40,845 nt of DNA from Microvirga splendida. GTDB lineage: Bacteria > Pseudomonadota > Alphaproteobacteria > Rhizobiales > Beijerinckiaceae. A program made the position numbers and the translations under genes. The notes under the pieces are model-generated. The model was not told where the DNA came from and did not search any database. It was given only the letters and a program-made list of their open reading frames with translations. Position 1 is the stretch's first letter; every line of letters begins with the position of its first letter. Positions 1 through 5,962 of the stretch are shown here, piece by piece. The stretch is from the NCBI RefSeq assembly GCF_016427565.1, contig NZ_JAELXT010000036.1:1-40845 (forward strand), written 5' to 3'.

Positions 1-217
1 GCCGAATACATTGATGCAGCTCTCACGTTTGTCACTCTGCCAACATCATCTTGCGACGCACGGCCGGACCATACAAACTGGCACATCTCGGAAGTACACC
101 GAACGTCCGTGATGCGGCGAATACCGGACTTTGGGGCGACTGCCGATTGCCCGAACGGTAGGTCTCGAAAACCCGTCATGCCCGCCTCCTGCTGCGTCGG
201 CGTGTGGCTTTCCATGC

Positions 218-481
218 CTATCCGCCGCCATATCCCTTGTTGGGCACTGGTATGGAATGCCCCTTCTGATGATAGTGAGTCACATGGCCGATCAGGATCT
301 CGGCCAGCCCGTCGATCTCTTGCACAACGCGGTCGATCTGTCGGTACTCCTCGCCACCGATCGGGATGTCGGCCAGGGTTCGAGTGAGGAGATGCCGCGT
401 TGGCCGCAGTGACTCCAAGAGCCTGTCGGCGACTTCCGGTGTCATGAGACGCCGGGATTTTCTCGAATGACCGTGTTGCAT
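218..481 (-). CDS. Small hypothetical protein, 87 aa
   Basis: I do not recognise the family. The product is a short, soluble, mostly helical-looking protein with no signal peptide or membrane segment. It has a central stretch of alternating charged and hydrophobic residues (around EYRQIDRVVQEIDGL) and a Gly-rich C-terminus. I chose the ATG at 481 because a GAGG lies six bases upstream on the minus strand; a GTG at 493 and an ATG at 445 are alternatives in the same frame. It lies about 60 bases downstream of another small minus-strand gene, so the two may be cotranscribed. The amino-acid composition looks coding rather than like a shadow frame, but there is no functional evidence. Confidence 0.45.
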   Translation of the reverse strand: MQHGHSRKSRRLMTPEVADRLLESLRPTRHLLTRTLADIPIGGEEYRQIDRVVQEIDGLAEILIGHVTHYHQKGHSIPVPNKGYGGG

Positions 482-540
482 GGATCGCCTCACCGTTCCT
501 TATTTGATTCAGCCGATAGCGGTACCAGGTCACGCGACCA

Positions 541-783
541 TCATGATCGGGTGGTTTCACGGTGGCTGAAGCTACCCCCGGTCGGCATCACCCCCGTCCG
601 CCCGCGGACGTACCCGAACGACAGGGCCGCAGCGAGACGTTCGATCCGTTGCTCCCGGATGTGCTGCTCGACGAGAAGGGCTTTAATGGCGGTTCGTGGA
701 TCGCCACCGCACGCCTCGATCACGGCCGTTACATCAGCCTCCAACTGGTCCGTATCGCTCGCGACCTGAACTTGGTCAGCCAT
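541..783 (-). CDS. Small hypothetical protein, 80 aa
   Basis: A small cytoplasmic protein. Its core contains ACGGDPRTAIKALLVEQHI, a pattern I associate with short uncharacterised proteins common in Rhizobiales (ACGGDxRxAIxALLV); no function is known to me. The ATG at 783 is chosen because the minus strand has a strong AGGGAGGT Shine-Dalgarno-like sequence five bases before it; a GTG two codons earlier is less well placed. The C-terminal 30 residues are basic and look unstructured. It is upstream of and in the same direction as the 218-481 gene. There is no linked partner that would suggest a job. Confidence 0.6.
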   Translation of the reverse strand: MADQVQVASDTDQLEADVTAVIEACGGDPRTAIKALLVEQHIREQRIERLAAALSFGYVRGRTGVMPTGGSFSHRETTRS

Positions 784-1214
784 CGTCACCTCCCTTGAGA
801 GTCGCGACGTTACTGATTCGATGCTCCGACCTCCAGCGGAATGTTCTTTGTTTGTTCTTGAGCTGTGGAATGCGGGGAAACGCTCACGATCGTCGCCCGG
901 GCGGGAGACAGCCAGACGTGATCCACTGCCACGAAACGCGGCCAGCTTGGCGCGTATCCTAGTATTCCGAATTTCGAGAAATGCGGCGCCTGATCCGTGT
1001 GGCGCGCTGCTCGCACGAGCTCTATGACTAGGGACAAAGACATCACGGATAGTTTCGTGCCCGCAATCCCGCGCGAGAACACCATCGATTAGTGACGCGG
1101 AATGTCTGCGGGACAGCGACTCGTCGGATTCGAGTAGGCAAGGTCGTCTCCGCAGTTGTTCTGAGTTGACAGGTCAGCAGTGGGTTGGCTGAGTGGCGGC
1201 TGTCGGGGGTTGTC
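784..1214. other. Gene-poor intergenic stretch
   Basis: Between the minus-strand small gene and the plus-strand protease I see no convincing coding region. Short open frames exist on both strands but have Arg/Ser/Pro-rich shadow-like composition. The stretch must contain the divergent promoters for both neighbours, but I find no -35/-10 pair strong enough to call. Confidence 0.5.
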
Positions 1215-3074
1215 ATGCGTATTGTTTCCATTGCCGCTAGCGTTGCGATTTGTGCGTTCGGTTCATCGGCCTTAGCGGATTCCTTCACGCTCTCGGGTGA
1301 CGCTCGCTGGGTTGCTTTGGCCAGCCGGCAGAGCCTCGATGAAGCCATCGGCGTTGCCCATGCCTTCCGCTGGCGCTTTCCGACCGTCAGGGTCATGCAG
1401 GCGACGAACGGATGGTACGCCATCGTCGCCGGTCCCGAGCGCATCCCGAACCCCCGGGCTTACAAGGAAGCGCTGGTCCGCACGGGCGAAATCCCCGGCG
1501 ACACCATCATCACCCGAGGACAAGGATACGTTGCCGAGGTCTGGAAGCCCTCGACCTTTAAGCCTCTGATCCAGGCAAAGTACGACGGCACGAAACAGGT
1601 CAATCTGCGCTCCGGCGAACTGGTTCTCACCGTCTCAAGCCTTCCAAGCGGGAAGGAGAGCGGGCGCTTTCCCGTCCTGACCGGGTCTGCGAACGGCCGT
1701 CTCGCCATCACGGCGCGCCTTGAGGAAAGCTCGAATGAGGTGCCGAACGCCGAGGTTGCCGTCGTACGCCTCGACCCCACCAGCGCAGAGCCGCAGGTGG
1801 TCTTTTCGTCCTTCTGGGGCGGCGCTCATTGCTGCACCGTGACCAAGATTGCCACGAAGGTTGGAACCGAGTGGCGCGTTATCCAGGGAAAGACAATCGA
1901 CGGGGACGGCGGTTACACCTTCGATGACATTGACGGCGATGGCGCAGCCGAACTGCTAAGTGTCGACCAGACCTTCCTCTACACTTTCGCGCCGTATGCA
2001 GGATCTTGGGCGCCCGAGAGCATTTCGAGACTCTCCGGTGACCGGCTCGTTGATGTGACGGCGCACCCGACCTTCCGGACCTACATGCGCCAGGAACTCT
2101 ACCGGATGGAATATCTCGCCAGCCGGGAGCCGAGCCTGTGGCGCTCGAATGGGTTCCTGGCAGCCTGGGTGGCGACAAAAGCCGTCGTGGGCGAGTTCGA
2201 TGATGCCTGGAACCGGATGCTGCCCCTGTACGATAGAGGCACCGATTGGCCCCTGACCGAATGCACGGTGGCAAAGGTGGGCGGGTCCTGCCCGGACGGG
2301 AGGGAGCGGACCATTGAGTTTCCGGTGGCCTTGCGCAAGCACCTTGAGGAGGGGGGATATATCCCGAGGAGTGCCCCGGCCCCTCGGCCGGAAAGTGTCT
2401 CGGTCGCGCGACCGACCCCTGTCACGCCGAGCCCGGCTCCCAAGGAGGAGAAGCGTGCGTCCTCCGGGACAGGCTTCTTCGTCACCCGGGAGGGGCATGT
2501 CGTCACGAACAACCACGTGATTGAGGGCTGCGCTTCTGTCCAGATCAAGCCTTCCAATGGCTCGACGCTTCCGGCTAGGATCCTGGCCCGTGACACGACC
2601 AACGACCTGGCACTGCTGAAGGCCGATGAACCGACGGACAAGTTCGCGACCATCCGAGCCGGCGTTCGTCTCGGGGAAGCAGTCGCGGCCTTCGGTTTCC
2701 CGCTCAACAGCGTCCTGGCGAGCTCCGGCAACTTCACCCTCGGCAACGTGACAGCATTGGCAGGTATCGGGGACGATAGCCGCTTTCTCCAGATCTCAAC
2801 TCCGGTTCAGCCGGGGAACAGCGGTGGGCCGCTGTTGGACGAGAATGGCAACGTCGTCGGCGTGGTGACATCCAAGCTCAATGCTCTCAAGACGGTGGTT
2901 GCCATTGGAGACGTCCCCCAGAATGTGAACTTCGCGATCAAGGCTGGGGCGCTGACCACGTTCCTGGAGAGCACCCGGGTCGAGGTTCTGCATGCCTCTA
3001 GCGTGTCACGCCTCTCGCCGCCCGATCTGGCTGATGTAGCCAGCAGCATCAGCGTGTTCGTCAGATGTGACTGA
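1215..3074 (+). CDS. Exported trypsin-like (S1C/DegP-like) serine protease with N-terminal accessory domains, 619 aa
   Basis: Predicted periplasmic or surface serine endopeptidase. Residues 1-22 form a signal peptide (hydrophobic core, ALA-D cleavage site). Residues about 30-110 resemble a SPOR-like fold (a WVALASRQS start, then an ATNGWYAIVAGP strand pair). Residues about 125-290 form a beta-rich region ending in an acidic calcium-loop-like DGDGGYTFDDIDGDG, as in FG-GAP-type repeats. A Pro-rich linker (about 385-410) leads to a trypsin-like domain with the full catalytic triad: H434 in TNNHVI, D464 in NDLALL and S536 in GNSGGP. There is no PDZ domain, unlike DegP. The ATG at 1215 is preferred over one at 1185 because only it gives a clean signal peptide, and a GGGGG lies just upstream. 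The gene stands alone. The protease class is secure; the substrate is unknown, and the N-terminal domain assignments are by eye. Confidence 0.85.
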   Translation: MRIVSIAASVAICAFGSSALADSFTLSGDARWVALASRQSLDEAIGVAHAFRWRFPTVRVMQATNGWYAIVAGPERIPNPRAYKEALVRTGEIPGDTIITRGQGYVAEVWKPSTFKPLIQAKYDGTKQVNLRSGELVLTVSSLPSGKESGRFPVLTGSANGRLAITARLEESSNEVPNAEVAVVRLDPTSAEPQVVFSSFWGGAHCCTVTKIATKVGTEWRVIQGKTIDGDGGYTFDDIDGDGAAELLSVDQTFLYTFAPYAGSWAPESISRLSGDRLVDVTAHPTFRTYMRQELYRMEYLASREPSLWRSNGFLAAWVATKAVVGEFDDAWNRMLPLYDRGTDWPLTECTVAKVGGSCPDGRERTIEFPVALRKHLEEGGYIPRSAPAPRPESVSVARPTPVTPSPAPKEEKRASSGTGFFVTREGHVVTNNHVIEGCASVQIKPSNGSTLPARILARDTTNDLALLKADEPTDKFATIRAGVRLGEAVAAFGFPLNSVLASSGNFTLGNVTALAGIGDDSRFLQISTPVQPGNSGGPLLDENGNVVGVVTSKLNALKTVVAIGDVPQNVNFAIKAGALTTFLESTRVEVLHASSVSRLSPPDLADVASSISVFVRCD

Positions 3075-3290
3075 GAGGCTAGCCCATCGATTGTTTTAGG
3101 AGGCGAACACATTCGGGCACCGAGCTGACTGAGATGTGGAGCAACACGAAAACTCTCGTGACCTCCGACTGGTTATGCAGCGCAACAGGTCCTCGGTGGC
3201 ACTGTTCATTAGGTCAATGATGGCCTGCAAAGGAACGACGGTCCGAAGGCGGTATTCCTTGGCCGGGATGTCGGGAATTGATGGTATTGT
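3075..3290. other. Intergenic, no supported gene
   Basis: Follows the protease stop codon. A 66-codon minus-strand frame (3096-3296) with a possible TTG start has a fairly protein-like N-terminal half, but it lacks a ribosome site and I cannot support it as a gene. Confidence 0.4.
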
Positions 3291-3323
3291 CCCCAAACCG
3301 GGCTATTTCAGCCCGGTTTGGGG
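3291..3323. repeat. Perfect 14-bp inverted repeat (hairpin)
   Basis: The arms CCCCAAACCGGGCT (3291-3304) and its exact complement (3310-3323) flank a five-base loop, ATTTC. There is no T-tract on either side, so it is not a textbook intrinsic terminator. It could be a transcription stop, an IS or REP-type palindrome, or an old element end; it sits right at the boundary of the degraded DUF6634-like relic. Confidence 0.7.
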
Positions 3324-3386
3324 AAGGGCCGAGCTGTTAAGCAAATCGGGCCGCGATATGGCTGCTTTGGGCAATTAAATCGTGGG

Positions 3387-3628
3387 AGCTACACAGATCC
3401 TTCCGCCCTCGCCGCCGATGCCACGATCCTCGACGGATGGATGGAACACTACATGCCCATTCCCGTCCTCGTCGGCGGCGCAAACGGGCACCCGACGCTC
3501 GCCGGCAAGGGCAGGCTGATCCGAACCTCGGACCTTTGGGTGATGGCCGAGGATCACGGGTGTGCCCGTTCCATGGCTAGTGGTATCGTCTCGGCCGGCC
3601 GCTCGAGGCCGAGACGACGCACTCCTGA
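3387..3628 (+). pseudogene. Frameshifted relic of a DUF6634-like small protein
   Basis: Reading the frame through 3402 gives ADATILDGWMEHYMPIPVLV, then a GHPTL, TSDLWVM and CARSM series. This matches my memory of the DUF6634 pattern (W..P.P.L.G...GHP.L, TS.LW, WAR..SR.YRLG). After SM the frame degenerates, but one frame over, at 3581-3601, the expected ending WYRLGRP appears and runs to a natural TGA at 3626-3628, just before the next gene's ribosome site. A single indel near 3570-3580 therefore explains the break. No clear start codon or intact N-terminus is visible, and the frame runs back into the hairpin at 3291-3323. Function of the family is unknown. The family call is from memory; the frame break itself is visible. 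Confidence 0.55.
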
Positions 3629-3639
3629 GGAGACCGCCT

Positions 3640-4617
3640 ATGGGTGATCGGAAGATGCCGCGCCTCCCAATGACTGCTGACGAGTTTCTGGAGTGGGCCG
3701 AGACCCAGGAGGAGAAATGGGAGCTTGTGGATGGCTATCCCGTTCCCAAGTTCTGTGACGAAACAGAGGCCGGGATGGCCCCGACTCCCCGAGTGCCGAT
3801 GAGCGAGGCCGAGTTTCAGGAATGGGTGAGGACTCAGCCGAGCCGGTATGAGCTCGTGGACGGTGTCCCGATCCCTGTGTACGGCGAGGTGAGGGGGGAC
3901 CTGATCACCTCCGATTGGCGGGCACTGTACGGCTGTCTGACGGAGAAGGGCAGAGATCCCGATCGCGCCCGCTCCATCGAAGAGATCAGCGGAGCCGCGG
4001 GTGATGACGAGGAGTTCCAGGAGGCGCTTCGGCAGGTCCGAGCGACGGGAGCCATGGGCGTCGCTCCGCGGGATGCCGTCGTGACGGATCTGGCCGCCGA
4101 GGGCGAGGATGCCGAGAAGGAGCAGACGTTCGGCGAGGCTCTCCGCGAGATGGGTTGGCAGCCTGTGCCCTTGCCGCGCCTGACACTCCGCTCGGGCGCT
4201 CCCGGTAAGCGGCTGAAGCTCCCTCGTCCTCCCGAGGAGGCCGTCCTGATCGCGGAAGGCGAGGCCACTAGGCGCGAGATCCTGCGGCTGGCCGGGGGCT
4301 ACCTCGAGGAGGAGCTGGCGGCCGAGTGGCTCGGCGTCTCGGTCGATCACCTGCGCCGCTCCGTCGAGGAGGGCACCTGGATCGCCGTCGAGATGGACGG
4401 GCGTCTGGTGGTCCCGGCCTGCATGATGCGAGACTCTATGACGGTCCTGATCCTGCGCGAGATCCTCGCCGTGATGCCGATCCGATCGCCGTGGATGCGG
4501 CTGGAATGGCTCGTCCGGCCGAACGACGCTCTCGGCGGGCTGAGCCCCATGGAGGCCATCCGGGACTGCCGGGAGAAGGAGGTCCGAGAGCTCGCGCGAA
4601 GCCACGGAGCGGATTAG
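3640..4617 (+). CDS. Orphan antitoxin-like protein: duplicated Uma2-like head plus MbcA/ParS/Xre-type C-terminal domain, 325 aa
   Basis: The ATG at 3640 has GAGGAG seven bases upstream; upstream in-frame codons belong to the relic. Residues 9-36 and 52-79 are two copies of one module (PMTADEFLEW..ELVDGYPVP and PMSEAEFQEW..ELVDGVPIP). This matches the opening of Uma2-family proteins, but the nuclease core of that family does not follow. The middle (about 90-220) is acidic and unrecognised. Residues about 235-265 look like an excisionase-type helix-turn-helix (EELAAEWLGVSVDHLRRSV). The end (about 275-325: SPWMRLEWLVRPNDALGG, SPMEAIRD) fits the toxin-binding domain of MbcA/ParS/Xre antitoxins. 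Such proteins normally pair with a RES-type NAD-degrading toxin, and no such gene is adjacent. The last base of the stop codon may belong to the neighbouring IS relic. Domain calls are by pattern; function is inferred. Confidence 0.7.
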   Translation: MGDRKMPRLPMTADEFLEWAETQEEKWELVDGYPVPKFCDETEAGMAPTPRVPMSEAEFQEWVRTQPSRYELVDGVPIPVYGEVRGDLITSDWRALYGCLTEKGRDPDRARSIEEISGAAGDDEEFQEALRQVRATGAMGVAPRDAVVTDLAAEGEDAEKEQTFGEALREMGWQPVPLPRLTLRSGAPGKRLKLPRPPEEAVLIAEGEATRREILRLAGGYLEEELAAEWLGVSVDHLRRSVEEGTWIAVEMDGRLVVPACMMRDSMTVLILREILAVMPIRSPWMRLEWLVRPNDALGGLSPMEAIRDCREKEVRELARSHGAD

Positions 4618-4885
4618 AGGGTGTCTGGAAAATCGGGTTGAGCCCATCTGAAGGGCGCATGACAGCCTCCTTCTATGACAGCGACCTGAGCGATGCGGAG
4701 TGAACGATCCGGGCGCCGCTCCTTGCCTCCACGACACGCCGTGGGCGTCCTCGCAAGCATGACCTGCGCCTGGTCCTGAATGCCATCCTCTACATTCTGC
4801 GCGGCGGCGAACCCTGGCGGTTGTTGCCGCACGAGTATCCGTTCTGGCAGAGCGTGTACGATCATTTTCGACGATGTCGCGGCGG
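4617..4885 (+). mobile_element. Truncated IS5-type insertion sequence relic
   Basis: An ATG at 4659 opens a transposase N-terminus (MTASFYDSDLSDAE) that meets TGA at 4701-4703, where the family has Trp. The same frame then continues IRAPLLA, RRGRPRKHDLR, LNAILYILRGGEPWRLLPHE and FWQSVYDHFRR to about 4880, after which similarity stops. This is the helix-turn-helix-containing N-terminus of an IS5 (IS1031-like) DDE transposase; the catalytic part and right end are gone. The left end appears to begin GAGGGTGTCTGG at 4617, directly after TTA, which would fit the TNA target preference of that group. The Trp-to-stop change plus the truncation make it inactive. Confidence 0.8.
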
Positions 4886-5058
4886 CCCAAGGCAGGATCC
4901 AGTAGGCCCGCAGCCCATCAGCAGGCGGTCGACGGATTATCAACCGAAATTGAAATCTCTCGACGCAACTCAGGTACCGTCGCGGTCCGCGGCATCGAGA
5001 GGCTACAGGTCGTCGTGCAAGGGCGAGAAAGTGCCGTTGACGGCTGTGAGACCTCGGT
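4886..5058. other. Intergenic between the IS relic and the AT-rich gene
   Basis: No coding potential recognised. Base composition shifts from GC-rich to AT-rich near 5060, which marks the left edge of the foreign-looking islet. Confidence 0.4.
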
Positions 5059-5111
5059 GAGTCAAATTTGAGAGTAATTCGTGCCTGAGCGGCGCTAATC
5101 GAGTCAAATTA
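5059..5111 (+). promoter_or_regulatory. Direct repeat and palindrome upstream of the CHAT-like gene
   Basis: GAGTCAAATT occurs at 5059-5068 and again at 5101-5110, 42 bp apart (four helical turns). The first copy overlaps the perfect 10-bp palindrome TCAAATTTGA (5062-5071). These could be protein-binding sites controlling the downstream gene. No strong -35/-10 pair or ribosome site is visible, so this is only a candidate control region. Confidence 0.35.
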
Positions 5112-5121
5112 CAAGCGACTT

Positions 5122-5790
5122 GTGCGGATCGATGAAATTTTAAGTGAAGAGACATCAGTTCTCGAAGAGGTAACTCAACCTAAAAGGAAGACTAAACCCC
5201 AGGTGTTTATCATTGAGTCTCTAACATTTGAAGATGAGGCAAATCGCCGTGAAGGGGAGATCATTGAGCGCTCACTCAAAATGATCGGTAAAGATCCTCA
5301 GTATCACTACGTGCGAACCTACGAAGAGTTTGAGCACTTTATTAACGTGTTCAATGAAAGTTCTTATAGATACCTTCACTTATCCATGCACGGAAGCAAG
5401 GATGGATTCGACTTCACGATTGGTGATATTGGAATTAGCGAGTTCAGTCGGCTGGTCGGTCCCGCTCTAGATGGAAAACGCCTATTCATCTCTGCCTGCT
5501 CGGCCGCAACCACGAAACTAGCTCGTAACATTTTTTCGGAAGGAAAATGTAATTCGGTCGTTGGCCCAGCAGAAGATATTGCCTTCGGGGATGCTGCTGT
5601 ATTCTGGACAGCTTTGTACCATTTAATGTTCAAAGCTAATCGCAAAACCGTCGACAATAAATTACTTAAATTAAATCTCGTTAAAACTGCATTTATGATG
5701 CAGGAGAACTTCAATCTATTTACGCGAAAAAAGGACAGTGTTGAGCCAAGAGTTTATCCGGTGACAGCAAAAGGCCGAACTGTTTCTTAG
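5122..5790 (+). CDS. Small CHAT/caspase-like cysteine peptidase, 222 aa, in AT-rich DNA
   Basis: Predicted cytoplasmic clan CD peptidase. The His motif is HLSMHG (H90) and the Cys motif is FISACSA (C126). A later VVGPAEDIAFGDAAVFW segment leads to LYHLMF. This order and the His-Cys spacing fit the CHAT/caspase-like fold. The usual N-terminal TPR, WD40 or STAND sensor is absent; only about 75 residues precede the core, rich in charged helix. The C-terminus (about 170-222) is basic and unrecognised. The start is GTG 5122, the only plausible initiator after the upstream in-frame stop, though no Shine-Dalgarno is seen. DNA here is far poorer in GC than its neighbours (26 of 60 bases at 5281-5340, 18 of 60 at 5641-5700), which points to recent transfer. 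A defence or programmed-death role is known for some CHAT proteases, but none is shown here. Confidence 0.65.
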   Translation: MRIDEILSEETSVLEEVTQPKRKTKPQVFIIESLTFEDEANRREGEIIERSLKMIGKDPQYHYVRTYEEFEHFINVFNESSYRYLHLSMHGSKDGFDFTIGDIGISEFSRLVGPALDGKRLFISACSAATTKLARNIFSEGKCNSVVGPAEDIAFGDAAVFWTALYHLMFKANRKTVDNKLLKLNLVKTAFMMQENFNLFTRKKDSVEPRVYPVTAKGRTVS

Positions 5791-5874
5791 ACTTCCGTCA
5801 CGCGTCCATACAATGCTCCAGATTTGCCCGAGCATATAATGCGAGCGACTTCACCTCACAATCTTGAGTGTGGC

Positions 5875-5899
5875 CCTGGTCCTCCATCGGAGGGCCAGG
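5875..5899. terminator. Hairpin between the CHAT-like gene and nrdJ
   Basis: CCTGGTCCTCC (5875-5885), loop ATC, GGAGGGCCAGG (5889-5899): an 11-bp stem with one T-G pair. It lies between two convergent genes, so a shared transcription stop is plausible, but no T-tract follows on either strand. Confidence 0.4.
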
Positions 5900-5962
5900 C
5901 GCGCATCTTGGCGAAAAGCGAAGCTCAACTGCAGGAGAGCTTTAGCTTGGTAGGTCGTACTA

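Noticed and set aside
3096..3296. 66-codon minus-strand frame with TTG start
   Set aside because: Its first half looks protein-like, but it lacks a ribosome site, starts inside the palindrome and has no recognisable family.
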